Position numbers and translations under genes: made by a program | Part shown: positions 6,149-15,748 of the stretch, one piece after another | How the letters are laid out: each line of letters starts with the position of its first letter | How positions within the stretch are numbered: the stretch's first letter is position 1 | The notes under the pieces: generated by a model | What the model was told of the DNA's origin: nothing | Seen by the model: only the letters and a program-made list of their open reading frames with translations | Database searches by the model: none | NCBI GenBank assembly: GCA_944326235.1 | Contig: CALVDH010000018.1 | Coordinates: 1-57,066, forward strand | DNA length: 57,066 nucleotides | Reading direction: 5' to 3' | DNA from: an uncultured Bacteroidales bacterium | GTDB taxonomy: Bacteria > Bacteroidota > Bacteroidia > Bacteroidales > UBA932

Positions 6149-7477
6149 CTACAGCCAGCCGAAAATCATGATGACGGCTATGACTATCGGGGCCACATAC
6201 TTCACCATAAAGAAGATGGCGTTGTACAGCCGCTTGTTGGGCAGGGTGCCGCCGTTGGAGAGCTCGTCCACAAAATCCTTCCGGCCGAGTTTCCAGCCGA
6301 CGAATATCACAATGAAGAGTCCGCACAGGGGCATCAGCAGGTTGGCCGATATCATGTCGAAGAAGTCGAAGAAAGTCTTGCCGAGGACGTGCACGTCGGA
6401 GAGCACGCCGCCGGAGAGGGCACACAGGGTGCAGAGCACCAGGCAGACGGCGCTGGAGAGCAGTACGGCCATGCGGCGCTTCATCCTGCAGGCCTCTATC
6501 AGATAGGTTACGGACACCTCTAAGAGGGAGATGGACGAGGTGATGGCCGCGATGAAGAGCACGAAGAAGAAGAGTATCGCGATGACTCCGCCGGCGGCTA
6601 TCTGGTCGAAGATATCGGGCAGCACCACGAAGAGCAGGCCGGGACCCTCGCTGGGGGAGATACCGAAAGCGAAGACGGCGGGCATGATGGCCAGTCCGGC
6701 CAGGATGGCAAAGAAGGTGTCGGAGATGGCGGTCAGCGAGGAGAGCTTGACGATCTTCTCCTGCTTCTTGACATACGAGCCGTAGGTCAGAATCGTCGCG
6801 CAGCCGATACTCAGGGAGAAGAAGGCCTGGCCGAGGGCGTTGAGGAAGGTGTTTCCGGTGACCTTGGAGAAATCTGGCTTAAAGAGGAACTCCAGACCGG
6901 CTCCGGCCCCGGGCAGGGTCACCGAGCGGATGGCGATGATAATGATGGTCAGGAAGAGCAGCGGCATCATGACCTTGGTATAGCGCTCGATGCCGTCCTT
7001 GATGCCGGCCAGCAGCACCAGGGCTGTCAGAGCTAAGAAAATATAGGTGTAGAGTATCGTCCTCCAGGGAGTGGATACGGCCGCGGCGAAGAAGTCCTCC
7101 GACGAGCCCTGTTCGGGCAGGGTGAACGACACGGCATGCACGAGGTAGTCTATCGTCCAGCCTCCCACCACGCAGTAGAAGGATATCAGAGCCACGGATG
7201 CCAGCACGCCGAGCACGCCGACCAGTCCCCAGTGTCCCTTGGGTGACAGCACCTTAAAGGCCTTCACGGCATTGACCTGACTGCGGCGTCCGACCACGAA
7301 CTCCGACATCATGATGGGCAGGCACAGCAGGAATACCAGCACGAGGTAGATGATGATGAATGCCGCGCCGCCGTTGGTACCCATCAGGTAGGGGAAGCGC
7401 CAGAGGTTGCCCAGTCCGATAGCCGAGCCGGCCATGGCTACGAGCACGCCGAAGGAGGATTTGAAGTTGTCTCTCAT
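6149..7477 (-). CDS. Sodium:neurotransmitter symporter family (SNF/NSS) transporter
   Basis: 442 residues, the usual bacterial NSS length, with about eleven to twelve hydrophobic segments. Inner-membrane Na+-coupled uptake of an amino acid or related solute is expected. The diagnostic TM1 motif GSAIGLGNLWRFPY, where LeuT-type carriers bind Na+ and substrate, starts near residue 17. Substrate cannot be told from sequence. The ATG overlaps the folA stop by four bases (ATGA), so the two genes are translationally coupled. The gene ends about 62 bases before the tRNA-Ala unit. Confidence 0.9.
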   Translation of the reverse strand: MRDNFKSSFGVLVAMAGSAIGLGNLWRFPYLMGTNGGAAFIIIYLVLVFLLCLPIMMSEFVVGRRSQVNAVKAFKVLSPKGHWGLVGVLGVLASVALISFYCVVGGWTIDYLVHAVSFTLPEQGSSEDFFAAAVSTPWRTILYTYIFLALTALVLLAGIKDGIERYTKVMMPLLFLTIIIIAIRSVTLPGAGAGLEFLFKPDFSKVTGNTFLNALGQAFFSLSIGCATILTYGSYVKKQEKIVKLSSLTAISDTFFAILAGLAIMPAVFAFGISPSEGPGLLFVVLPDIFDQIAAGGVIAILFFFVLFIAAITSSISLLEVSVTYLIEACRMKRRMAVLLSSAVCLVLCTLCALSGGVLSDVHVLGKTFFDFFDMISANLLMPLCGLFIVIFVGWKLGRKDFVDELSNGGTLPNKRLYNAIFFMVKYVAPIVIAVIMIFGWL

Positions 7478-7980
7478 TTTCTGGTAAGTATTAGGAATGA
7501 ATAATAAAGTCCGGTCTTTTCATCTAAATAACGCTCGGAACGGCTCTCCACCTCCCACAGCTCAGGGTCCACATCCGGGAAAAATACCTCCGCATCCCCG
7601 ATGACCGTCTCCACCTCAGTGATATACAGGCGGCCGGCAAGGGGCATGGCGGCACGGTAGAGCTGTCCGCCTCCTATGACGAACACTTCATCCGAAGCGC
7701 CAGCAGCATCCGCACCGGCAGCAGCGACAGCAGCCTCCAAGGACGGTAGGAACTCCGCCCCGCACTCGGGAGCGGCAGTATGCGAGCGGCTTACCACGAT
7801 GTTGCGCCGTCCGGGAAGAGGACGCCCGCCGAGCGAGAGCCAGGTATTGTAGCCCATGATGACGGGATGGCCGGTGGTCACCCGCTTGAAGTACTTCAGG
7901 TCGCCGGAGATGTGCCAGGGCATCCGGTTGCCCTTTCCGATGGCGCCGTTGGCGGCTTTTGCGACGATTAGCGATATCAT
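7474..7980 (-). CDS. folA: Dihydrofolate reductase
   Basis: 168 residues. Reduces dihydrofolate to tetrahydrofolate with NADPH in the cytoplasm, regenerating the cofactor used by thymidylate synthase (thyA at 24938-25732). Visible family motifs are IGKGNRMPWHISGDLKYFK near the N-terminus, PVIMGYNTW, the RRNIVVSR strand and VIGGGQLYRAAMP near the C-terminus. An Ala/Gly/Asp-rich stretch around residues 83-96 lengthens the loop before the last motif. The stop overlaps the symporter start. A -7 box is at 8012-8019. Confidence 0.93.
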   Translation of the reverse strand: MISLIVAKAANGAIGKGNRMPWHISGDLKYFKRVTTGHPVIMGYNTWLSLGGRPLPGRRNIVVSRSHTAAPECGAEFLPSLEAAVAAAGADAAGASDEVFVIGGGQLYRAAMPLAGRLYITEVETVIGDAEVFFPDVDPELWEVESRSERYLDEKTGLYYSFLILTRK

Positions 7981-8011
7981 AGGCTCGATTCTGATAAGTT
8001 GAAATGAAGTT

Positions 8012-8019
8012 CAAAATTA
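8012..8019 (-). promoter_or_regulatory. Predicted -7 box of folA
   Basis: TAATTTTG on the minus strand, 32 bases upstream of the folA ATG, back to back with the promoter of the regulator gene at 8059. Confidence 0.4.
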
Positions 8020-8043
8020 AGGAAAATTTTCGGGAAATTGTGC

Positions 8044-8051
8044 TACTTTTG
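8044..8051 (+). promoter_or_regulatory. Predicted -7 box of the NtrC-type regulator gene
   Basis: TACTTTTG, with the ATG at 8059 only eight bases downstream, so the message should be leaderless or nearly so. Confidence 0.5.
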
Positions 8052-8058
8052 TAAGGTT

Positions 8059-9402
8059 ATGATACTGATAATCGACGACGACGACGCCATAAGAGCATCC
8101 CTGACCTTCCTTCTGAAGCGCTCGGGCCTGACCGCCAAGGCCGTCCCCGGTCCGAAGGAGGCCCTGGACGAGGTGCGGCTGCAGGAGCCGGAGCTGATTC
8201 TGATGGACATGAACTACTCCCTGTCCACTACCGGGGAGGAGGGGCTGGAGCTGCTGCGCAAGATCAAGATATTCGCCCCGGCGGCCCCCGTCATCCTCAT
8301 GACGGCCTGGGGCAGCATCAGCCTCGCCGTGGAAGGCATGCGCCTCGGGGCCTTCGACTTCATCACCAAGCCCTGGGACAATATGGCCCTGATGGACCGC
8401 ATCCGCACCGCCCTGCATCTGAACTCAGAACGGCAGGAGGAGGCGGGCACCACCGGCAGGGGCTTCGACAAGATCATCGGCAACAGCCCCCAGATCAAGG
8501 AGGTGCTGGACGCAGTGACCCGCGTGGCCCCCACCGGCGCCTCGGTGCTCATCACCGGGGAGAGCGGCACGGGCAAGGAGCTCATCGCGGAGGCCATCCA
8601 CCTCAACTCCCCCCGCAGCAGCGGCCCCTTCGTCAAGGTCAATCTCGGCGGCCTGAGCTCCAGCCTCTTCGACAGCGAGATGTTCGGGCACAAGAAGGGC
8701 GCCTTCACCGACGCCTGGACCGACCGCAAGGGCCGGTTCGAGCTGGCCGACAAGGGTACCATCTTCCTCGACGAGATAGGCGAGCTGGAGCCCGTCTGTC
8801 AGGTCAAGCTCCTGCGTGTGCTCCAGGACCGCACCTACGAGCCGCTGGGCGAGAGCATCCCCCGCCGCACCGACGTCCGGGTGGTCTCGGCTACCAACCG
8901 CGACCTGCAGGAGATGGTCCGCCAGGGCCTCTTCCGCGAGGACCTGTTCTACAGGCTCAACCTCATCCCCATACACCTGCCGCCGCTGAGGGAGAGGAGG
9001 GAGGACATCCCCCTGCTGGTGCAGTATTTTACCCGCAATGCCGGAAGCCGCGCCGTATTCTCCCCGGAGGCGATGGAATACCTCCGCCGTCTCCCCTATC
9101 CGGGCAATATCCGCGAGCTCAAGAACATCGTCGAGCGTGCCCTCATCCTCGGCGGCAGCGGGACCATCTCCCGCGATGACGTGGTCCGCTGCACCGGCGC
9201 CCCCGATGAGCACGGCGCTGCCTCCGGAACAGCCTCCCCGGACTCCGGAGCCCCGGCCCAGACCCTCGAGGAGATGGAGAGGGACCGCATCCTCCGCACC
9301 CTGAGCGACTGCAACGGCAATGTCTCCCGCGCCGCCGCAGCCCTGGGCCTCACCCGGGCCTCCCTCTACCGCCGCATCGAAAAATTCAAAATCAACATTT
9401 AG
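8059..9402 (+). CDS. NtrC-type sigma-54-dependent response regulator
   Basis: 447 residues: receiver domain (1-120; acidic pocket IIDDDD, phospho-acceptor Asp50, conserved KPWD), AAA+ sigma-54 activator domain (Walker A GESGTGKE, Walker B FLDEIGEL) and a C-terminal Fis-type helix-turn-helix (NVSRAAAALGLTRASLYRR). The loop that contacts sigma-54 is GAFTDA instead of the classical GAFTGA; I recall similar variants in this phylum. The start at 8059 rather than the upstream in-frame 8038 is supported by the -7 box inside the extension. The partner kinase follows four bases after the stop. Targets cannot be read from the window. Confidence 0.92.
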   Translation: MILIIDDDDAIRASLTFLLKRSGLTAKAVPGPKEALDEVRLQEPELILMDMNYSLSTTGEEGLELLRKIKIFAPAAPVILMTAWGSISLAVEGMRLGAFDFITKPWDNMALMDRIRTALHLNSERQEEAGTTGRGFDKIIGNSPQIKEVLDAVTRVAPTGASVLITGESGTGKELIAEAIHLNSPRSSGPFVKVNLGGLSSSLFDSEMFGHKKGAFTDAWTDRKGRFELADKGTIFLDEIGELEPVCQVKLLRVLQDRTYEPLGESIPRRTDVRVVSATNRDLQEMVRQGLFREDLFYRLNLIPIHLPPLRERREDIPLLVQYFTRNAGSRAVFSPEAMEYLRRLPYPGNIRELKNIVERALILGGSGTISRDDVVRCTGAPDEHGAASGTASPDSGAPAQTLEEMERDRILRTLSDCNGNVSRAAAALGLTRASLYRRIEKFKINI

Positions 9403-9406
9403 GACC

Positions 9407-10723
9407 ATGGGATCAAGAGGATACTTCCGGCTCATAGCGGTGCTGCTCGTGGCGGTCGTGGCGGCCTCCATAGGATTTGCCCTCATGATGGCGGACGAGG
9501 GGACGGGCAGCTGGATATACGTCGCGGCGCAGGTGCTGTTGATAGCTGCCGTTGTCCTCCTGGTGATATTGTATCAAAAGACCATAAAGCCGCTGAACAC
9601 CCTCTCCGGAGGCATCGACCTGATCAAGGAGCAGGACTTCTCCACCCGTCTGAGACCCGTGGGGCAGAAGGACGCCGACCGCATCATAGAGCTGTTCAAC
9701 CGCATGAGCGACCGCCTGCACAACGAGGAGCTGCGGATTCAGGAGCAGAACCACTTCCTCGACCAGCTCATCGCCGCCTCCCCGGCCGGGGTGCTGATCA
9801 TGGACATCGGCCACCGCATCGACTCGTCAAACCCGGCATTGGACCGGATGCTCGGAGTCCGGAGCATTGAGCCTTACCGCGGACAGCTCCTGCAGGACAG
9901 CCCCCTGCCCCTGCTCAGACTGCTCGCCGGACTGCAGCCGGACGAGGGCCGCATCCTCCAGACCGACCCCCTGCACATCTACCGCTGCACCCTCTCGTCC
10001 TTCATGGACCGGGGTTTCCCCCACCCTTTCTACATGGTCGAGCCCCTGACCGAAGAGCTGTACGAAGCCGAGAAGAGGGGTTACAAGAAGGTCATCCGCG
10101 TCATCTCCCACGAGGTCAACAACACCATGGCCGGCATCACCTCGGCCCTCTACGCCATACAGCAGACCTCCACGGACTCCGGGGACGGGGACACCGCCGC
10201 AATGCTGTCGATACTGCTCTCGCGGATAGACCGGATGAGCCGCTTCATCACCGACTACGCCTCGATGGCCAGGATTCCAGACCCGGTATGCAGGCCGGTG
10301 GACGCCTGTGCCTTCCTGCACCGCGTGCTGCCCTTCCTGGAGAGCCTCAGGGGCCAGAAACAGATAGCGTTCGTAACCGAGATAGATGAGAAGGCCGGAG
10401 AAGTGCCGATAGACCAGGTGCTGATGGAGCAGGTGCTGACCAACATCGTCAAGAACGCGGTGGAGGCCTTCCCGGACGGTTCGCCCGACGCCCGCATCAC
10501 CGTCACCGCCCGCCCCGGCTACTGGTGCGTGGCCGACAACGGAGCCCCCATCCCCGAGGAGACCGCCCGCCACCTCTTCACCCCCTTCTTCTCCACCAAG
10601 CCGGACGGCAAGGGCATAGGCCTGATAGTCATCCACGAGATCCTGACCCGCTCAGGCATCCGTTTCAGCCTGGGTACCGGGGAGGACGGCGTCACACGCT
10701 TCGAAATGTTCTTCCGGAAATAG
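9407..10723 (+). CDS. NtrB/NtrY-like sensor histidine kinase
   Basis: 438 residues. Two membrane segments (about 7-28 and 36-56) enclose only a very short outside loop. A HAMP-like linker and PAS-like region (to about 210) follow. The phospho-acceptor helix has VISHEVNNTM with His235, and the ATPase domain has the N box NIVKNAVEA, G1 ADNGAP and G2 GKGIGL. With so small a periplasmic loop, the signal is probably sensed in the membrane or cytoplasm. It should phosphorylate the NtrC-type regulator encoded just upstream. The frame is open back to 9320 but the ATG at 9407 suits the signal anchor. It converges on fecR with a four-base gap. Confidence 0.9.
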   Translation: MGSRGYFRLIAVLLVAVVAASIGFALMMADEGTGSWIYVAAQVLLIAAVVLLVILYQKTIKPLNTLSGGIDLIKEQDFSTRLRPVGQKDADRIIELFNRMSDRLHNEELRIQEQNHFLDQLIAASPAGVLIMDIGHRIDSSNPALDRMLGVRSIEPYRGQLLQDSPLPLLRLLAGLQPDEGRILQTDPLHIYRCTLSSFMDRGFPHPFYMVEPLTEELYEAEKRGYKKVIRVISHEVNNTMAGITSALYAIQQTSTDSGDGDTAAMLSILLSRIDRMSRFITDYASMARIPDPVCRPVDACAFLHRVLPFLESLRGQKQIAFVTEIDEKAGEVPIDQVLMEQVLTNIVKNAVEAFPDGSPDARITVTARPGYWCVADNGAPIPEETARHLFTPFFSTKPDGKGIGLIVIHEILTRSGIRFSLGTGEDGVTRFEMFFRK

Positions 10724-10727
10724 ATTA

Positions 10728-11708
10728 TCAGCGGACAGTCACCTTTCCGTTCTCCAGGGTGAACTCAAAGGGCATACAGTACTCCATGAGTTCTATCACG
10801 GAGAAGAGCGGCTCGGAGTAGAATGTAGAAGTCAGACTGTAACCCCAAACTGCTTCGTTGACTACTGAGAATTCCACTCCGTACCACCGCTCGAGTATCC
10901 GGAAGACTTCCGGCATAGGCATGTCATCGAAGACCAGGTTGCCGTCCATCCAGGCTATGTCCTTATATATGTCGTCCCTGTAACTCAGCCGGGGAGCCGG
11001 ATCGCCGTCCGCGAAGACCACCGACTCGTTGGGGCTCATGCGGATTACCTCCTTGCGTCCCTCGCCTGAATTCATGTAATGATAGGCCACAGACCCCTCG
11101 AAGAGCGTGACCTCGGATTCTGTATCGTCACAGTAGCTTCTTACCAGGAATGACGTGCCGAGCACCTCTATATCTATCCCCTTGTCAGTCGAGACGACCA
11201 TCGGATGCAGGGTGTCCCTGGCCACCTCGAAGAACGCCTCGCCCGAAAGGCTCACCCGCCTGCTGTCTCCGGTGAAAACCGGAGGATAGGAGAGCCTGGT
11301 ATCGGCATTGAGCCACACCGTACTGCTGTCGGGCAGCGTAACCTTGCTTACCACTCCCCTGTGAGTGTAGACCGTCACGTCCTCCATCGCAGCGGCCGCC
11401 TGCTCCTGGCCGGTGCCGGCCGCCCGTCTGTCTCCGGTCATGAGGAAAATATTGACGGCAAGGAGGACGGCAACAGCGGCAGCAGCTGAAAAATAACCGG
11501 TCCTGAGCCAGAATTTCTTTCTCTCCCGGCTCTTCTGCCTGCGGCGCGGGTATTCTTCAGCCACCTCCCCCGAGATATCCCAGAGAAGCTTAAGCCTGGC
11601 GAAATACTTCTTGTTCTCCGGACTCCTGTCAAGCCACTCGGCGATGGCCTCCACCTCATGAGAGCCGGCCTCGCCCTTGAGATATTTTATCAGTATGGTC
11701 TTGTTCAT
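10728..11708 (-). CDS. FecR-family anti-sigma factor
   Basis: 326 residues. An N-terminal cytoplasmic helical part binds the sigma factor, a single membrane segment lies near residues 70-92, a periplasmic FecR domain includes VWLNADTRLSYP and GEAFFEVARD, and a DUF4974-like C-terminus (DMPMPEVFRILERWYGVEF) should contact the STN domain of a TonB-dependent receptor. The start overlaps the sigma-factor stop by four bases (ATGA). Together with the divergent STN-type SusC gene at 12388 this forms a cell-surface signalling system: ligand in the receptor, FecR, then sigma. Confidence 0.93.
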   Translation of the reverse strand: MNKTILIKYLKGEAGSHEVEAIAEWLDRSPENKKYFARLKLLWDISGEVAEEYPRRRQKSRERKKFWLRTGYFSAAAAVAVLLAVNIFLMTGDRRAAGTGQEQAAAAMEDVTVYTHRGVVSKVTLPDSSTVWLNADTRLSYPPVFTGDSRRVSLSGEAFFEVARDTLHPMVVSTDKGIDIEVLGTSFLVRSYCDDTESEVTLFEGSVAYHYMNSGEGRKEVIRMSPNESVVFADGDPAPRLSYRDDIYKDIAWMDGNLVFDDMPMPEVFRILERWYGVEFSVVNEAVWGYSLTSTFYSEPLFSVIELMEYCMPFEFTLENGKVTVR

Positions 11709-12187
11709 AGATAGTCTTTAAAATGTTTCCTGAGTTCCAGCATGGCTTTCTTCATTCTCTCCTCCACACCTCTCTCAGAGATGCCGAGGGATTGCGCTAT
11801 CTCCTTGTTGGTCATGCCTTGATAACGGCTCATGACGAATGTCTCCCGGACTTTGGGAGACATGTGACCCAGGGCCTTGCGCAGCATGTTGCGGATATCT
11901 ATCCCGCTTATGTTCAGAGGCGGCTCATATTCGGCGGACACGAGACTTATATAGTCCTGCCTGCTCTCGACGGCTCTGCGCCGGAGCATGGATATGCATC
12001 TGTTCCTGGCTATGGTGTATAGGTAAGGCAGGGGATCCTTCTCCGCATCGAAGCGGTCACCTGCGTTCATGAAAGCTATGAAAGTATCGTGCACTATATT
12101 CTCCGCATCCTCCTTCCCGGACAGGAAACGGCACGAGTATCTGAATATGTATTTTGAATACTTCTTGTATATGCGGTCAAAATCCAT
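11705..12187 (-). CDS. ECF-type sigma-70 factor
   Basis: 160 residues from the ATG at 12187: region 2 (FRYSCRFLSGKEDAENIVHD, then PYLYTIARNRCISMLRRR) and region 4 (LGHMSPKVRETFVMSRYQG, NKEIAQSLGISERGVEERM). The frame is open to 12253, but the promoter box TACATTTG at 12221-12228 lies inside that extension, and the homology starts after 12187, so the shorter form is preferred. It is co-transcribed with, and held inactive by, the FecR protein. The likely targets are the adjacent susC-susD genes. Confidence 0.9.
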   Translation of the reverse strand: MDFDRIYKKYSKYIFRYSCRFLSGKEDAENIVHDTFIAFMNAGDRFDAEKDPLPYLYTIARNRCISMLRRRAVESRQDYISLVSAEYEPPLNISGIDIRNMLRKALGHMSPKVRETFVMSRYQGMTNKEIAQSLGISERGVEERMKKAMLELRKHFKDYL

Positions 12188-12220
12188 ATTGTTGTACTGC
12201 CTTGTCTGTTCCTCGGCGGA

Positions 12221-12228
12221 CAAATGTA
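12221..12228 (-). promoter_or_regulatory. Predicted -7 box of the ECF sigma gene
   Basis: TACATTTG on the minus strand. It gives a leader of about 27 bases to the ATG at 12187 and argues against a start at 12253. Confidence 0.5.
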
Positions 12229-12295
12229 GCAAATATGTGTCGCAGTTGTTCATTGCTCACCTATTTAATATCCTTTACGCGCAGGGCCGGAGGCT

Positions 12296-12331
12296 CCCAC
12301 ACTTTTATTTTAAAAATTATTTTTATGTGGG
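12296..12331. promoter_or_regulatory. Inverted repeat in the susC upstream region
   Basis: CCCACA and TGTGGG flank a 24-base block made only of A and T apart from one C, 57 bases before the susC ATG. It could be an operator, part of the promoter, or a leader hairpin. It lies in the 200-base gap between the divergent sigma and susC genes, where a sigma-dependent promoter is expected. Confidence 0.35.
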
Positions 12332-12387
12332 AAAGTACGGCTTTCCGCGTAATCACTACTGTAAAACAAACAACAGAACTCATACTT

Positions 12388-15300
12388 ATGGCATCTAAAA
12401 AAGCTATCATCACTCTGCTCCTTGCAGCCCTGTCCGTACTGATGTGTCCTGTCAGGGCGGGAGCACAGTCTCTCGTCACGCTGAATGTGGAGAATGCCGT
12501 CCTGAAGAGTGTTCTGGACCAGATCACCAGTCAGACGGACTACACATTTGTCTACACCAACGAGATAAAGGCGGATGAGACCAAGGTCACCTTCCACTGC
12601 TCCGGCTCGGACATAGAGTCGGTATGCGCCTCTCTTTTTCCCTCTTTAGGCCTGGACTATACTGTCAAAGAGGGATACATAGCACTTTCTCTGTCCCGTG
12701 GCAGCGCCGATGACTCCGCATACGAAGTCAAGGGCACTGTCACGGAAAACGGGGAGCCCCTGCCCTACGTATACATCTCGGTCGAAGGCACGGACACTTT
12801 CACCACTTCCGCTGACGACGGTACATACGCTATCTCCGTCCCCGGTCCGGACGCCACACTGCTCTTCTCCCTGGTCGGCATGGAGGACCTGCACATACCG
12901 GTAGGCGGCCGCTCCATAGTGAATGCTCAGATGAGCATGGAGAGCAACAGCCTGGAGGAACTGGTAGTGGTGGGATACGGCGTGCAGATGAAAAAAGATG
13001 TCACCAGCTCCATCTCCCAGATCAAGGGCAATGATATAGCCGAGAACGCCTCCTCCAGTTTCATCCAGCAGCTGGCCGGAAGGGCCTCCGGAGTCCAGGT
13101 AACCACCTCCGGCCTCATCGGTGCTCCTCCGAAAGTGATCATCCGCGGCGTCAACTCCATCTCCTCCGGAACCTCGCCCCTCTATGTGATCAACGGTGTG
13201 CCTGTAACCTCTGGCGGTCTGGGCGGAAGCTATACCAACAACAACGCCATGGCCGACATCAATCCCTCCGACATCGAATCCTTCGAAATCCTGAAGGACG
13301 GTGCCGCCACGGCCATCTACGGCTCCCGCGCAGCCAACGGCGTCATCCTGATCACCACCAAGCAGGGCAAGCGCGGTCCTGTACAGGTCAACTATGACGG
13401 ATGGGTGGGCTTCGGTACCCCGTCCAGGATGTACGACCTCCTCAACGCCGAGCAGTTCGTCGAGATATCCAACGAGAAATTCGCCAACATAGGTCAGGGA
13501 CCGCAGGCCTTCATGGACGAGAACAACACCGACACCGACTGGCTGGACCAGATCTACCGTGTCGGCTTCCAGCACAGCCACAGCCTGTCCATTACCGGAG
13601 GTATGGAGAACACTCAGTTCTACTCCTCGATAGGCTACACCAACCAGAACGGTATCATGAAGAACAACTCCTTCGAAAGATTCTCATTCTACGGCAAGGT
13701 GGATCACAGCATGTTCAAGAACATCATCAAGATAGGCTTCTCCCTCAACGCTTCGGCCCAGAACAACTCCAGCCCCAAGAAGGGAGTCAGCCTCTTCTCC
13801 GACAACGTGTACTGCTCCACCAAACTATTCCCCAATGTTCCCATATATGACCCTGACGACCCCACAGGCTACAACGTGGATGACGAATACCCCAAAAGGG
13901 TAGGCCGCGGAGCCAACCTGCTGCCTATCGACGCGGACTTTCCCAACATCGTCTGGGTACTGGACCACAACTACTGCAAAAACGAGTCCTACCGCCTCAT
14001 CCCCACAGCCTACCTGGACATAACCCCCATAAAGGGCCTCAACAACCGCTTCCTGGTAAGCGCCGATGTCTCCGCCCTCAAGAACAGTTTCAACCAGAAT
14101 CCTGAGCACGGTGACGGTGCCGGACGCAACGGACTGGTCAACGAGACATGGTACAGGCGCCAGAGATGGACCATACAGGACATCCTTACATGGAACCACT
14201 CCTTCGGACTGCACAACATCGACTTGACCGGAGTTGCCGAGTGGACCCACTTCCTGTCCGAGTCCGTCGGTGCCGAAGTAACCAATCTCTCCGACCCGTA
14301 TTATTCCCAGACCATCATTTCCGAGACCTTCTCCAACCAGATAGTGGACGGCTCCTCCACCCAGAACGGCATGACCTCCTTCGTGTTCAGGGCCAACTAC
14401 AACTACAACTCCACCTGGTACATCGGCGGATCCATCCGCTATGACGGACTCTCCAAGCTGGCTCCTGAAAACCGCTGGGGCCTGTTCTACGGAGCCTCCG
14501 CCGCCATCAGATTCTCCAACCTGAACTTTTGGAAAAACGGAGGTATCGGCCGCGTCCTCACGGACTTCAGAATAAGGGGCTCCTACGCCGAAGTCGGAAA
14601 TGACGACATAGGCAACTTCCTCTTCAACGATACATTCGGCCCCGCGATGTACGGTTCTTCCTCAGCCCTCATCTACTCCAACGTCGGTAACAAAGACCTC
14701 CGCTGGGAACGTCAGAAAATCCTCGACGTAGGTTTCGACCTCAGTCTTTTCGACCGTGTCAACCTGTCTTTCGCCTATTGGCAGAAGAACAACTCCGACA
14801 TCATACTCTCAGTCCCGACTCCACCTTCTCTCGGTATACCAGGAAACTCCATCAGCCAGAACTACGGTGATGTGGAGAACAATGGTATAGAGTTCGAGAT
14901 AGGCGGTGTAGTCGTAGACAAAGGCGACTTCTCCTGGAGCTCAAGCCTCAATTTTACCACCCAGAATTCGAGAGTCGACCGGCTGGTCAGCGACATCATC
15001 AGCAACTCCGTCCTCCTTATCCGTGAAGGCGAGCCCCTGTACAGCATCTACGTGCACAGGTATGCCGGTGTGAACATGGCGAACGGCAATCCCATGTACT
15101 ACAAGAAAGACGGCAGTATCGTCCAGTGCAATCCCATCGACGGAAAATACTATGTCTACGATCCTGCCAATCCTGACGATATGTCCGAAGAGAACAATCT
15201 TCTGGACGAGGACAAGGAAATTATAGGCACCACCATCCCCAAGTGGTTCGGAGGATTCAACAATACCTTCAGATACAAAAACTGGGACCTGAACATCTTC

Positions 15301-15729
15301 CTGCGCTTCTCAGGAGGCAATTACATCTTCAATCACCAGAGAATCAACATGCTCTCCATGGGATTCTACAACAACAGCACCGAGATTCTCGGCCGCTGGC
15401 AAAGCCCGGAGAACCCCGGCGACGGACAGACTCCCAAGCTGTACTACAACAAGACCTCCCAGGTCAGCTATACCAACAGCTCCAGATGGGTGGAGAAGGG
15501 AGATTTCCTCAAGATTCAGGACATATCCCTCGGTTACTCCTTCCCCTACCGCATCTGCCAGAAAATGCTGATCCAGAAACTGAGACTGTACATTCAGGCC
15601 CAGAACCTGGCAACTTTCTCCACCTACTCCGGACTTGACCCCGAATCGTACACCAGCGCCCTGGGTATCGACCGGAGCGGGGAACCTCAGCAAATGCAGT
15701 TCTTATTTGGTATATCCATCGGATTTTAA
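12388..15729 (+). CDS. SusC/RagA-family TonB-dependent receptor with STN domain
   Basis: 1113 residues. Signal peptide ending near AGAQ (residue 27), STN (secretin/TonB N-terminal) domain to about 110, carboxypeptidase-D regulatory-like domain (from YEVKGTVTENGEPLPYVYI), TonB box region (LEELVVVGYG), plug (IIRGVNSISSGTSPLYVING) and a 22-strand barrel ending GISIGF. It should import a ligand across the outer membrane using TonB energy together with the SusD lipoprotein. The STN domain is what couples such receptors to FecR anti-sigma factors, and those genes are divergent next door. The ATG at 12388 is the first that gives a signal peptide. The neighbouring S9 peptidase suggests peptides as substrate; this is inference. 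Confidence 0.93.
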   Translation: MASKKAIITLLLAALSVLMCPVRAGAQSLVTLNVENAVLKSVLDQITSQTDYTFVYTNEIKADETKVTFHCSGSDIESVCASLFPSLGLDYTVKEGYIALSLSRGSADDSAYEVKGTVTENGEPLPYVYISVEGTDTFTTSADDGTYAISVPGPDATLLFSLVGMEDLHIPVGGRSIVNAQMSMESNSLEELVVVGYGVQMKKDVTSSISQIKGNDIAENASSSFIQQLAGRASGVQVTTSGLIGAPPKVIIRGVNSISSGTSPLYVINGVPVTSGGLGGSYTNNNAMADINPSDIESFEILKDGAATAIYGSRAANGVILITTKQGKRGPVQVNYDGWVGFGTPSRMYDLLNAEQFVEISNEKFANIGQGPQAFMDENNTDTDWLDQIYRVGFQHSHSLSITGGMENTQFYSSIGYTNQNGIMKNNSFERFSFYGKVDHSMFKNIIKIGFSLNASAQNNSSPKKGVSLFSDNVYCSTKLFPNVPIYDPDDPTGYNVDDEYPKRVGRGANLLPIDADFPNIVWVLDHNYCKNESYRLIPTAYLDITPIKGLNNRFLVSADVSALKNSFNQNPEHGDGAGRNGLVNETWYRRQRWTIQDILTWNHSFGLHNIDLTGVAEWTHFLSESVGAEVTNLSDPYYSQTIISETFSNQIVDGSSTQNGMTSFVFRANYNYNSTWYIGGSIRYDGLSKLAPENRWGLFYGASAAIRFSNLNFWKNGGIGRVLTDFRIRGSYAEVGNDDIGNFLFNDTFGPAMYGSSSALIYSNVGNKDLRWERQKILDVGFDLSLFDRVNLSFAYWQKNNSDIILSVPTPPSLGIPGNSISQNYGDVENNGIEFEIGGVVVDKGDFSWSSSLNFTTQNSRVDRLVSDIISNSVLLIREGEPLYSIYVHRYAGVNMANGNPMYYKKDGSIVQCNPIDGKYYVYDPANPDDMSEENNLLDEDKEIIGTTIPKWFGGFNNTFRYKNWDLNIFLRFSGGNYIFNHQRINMLSMGFYNNSTEILGRWQSPENPGDGQTPKLYYNKTSQVSYTNSSRWVEKGDFLKIQDISLGYSFPYRICQKMLIQKLRLYIQAQNLATFSTYSGLDPESYTSALGIDRSGEPQQMQFLFGISIGF

Positions 15730-15748
15730 CTATATTTAAAGTCGGAAT

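Noticed and set aside
12188..12253. Start of the ECF sigma gene at 12253
   Set aside because: A good promoter -7 box lies within this extension, and family homology begins after 12187.
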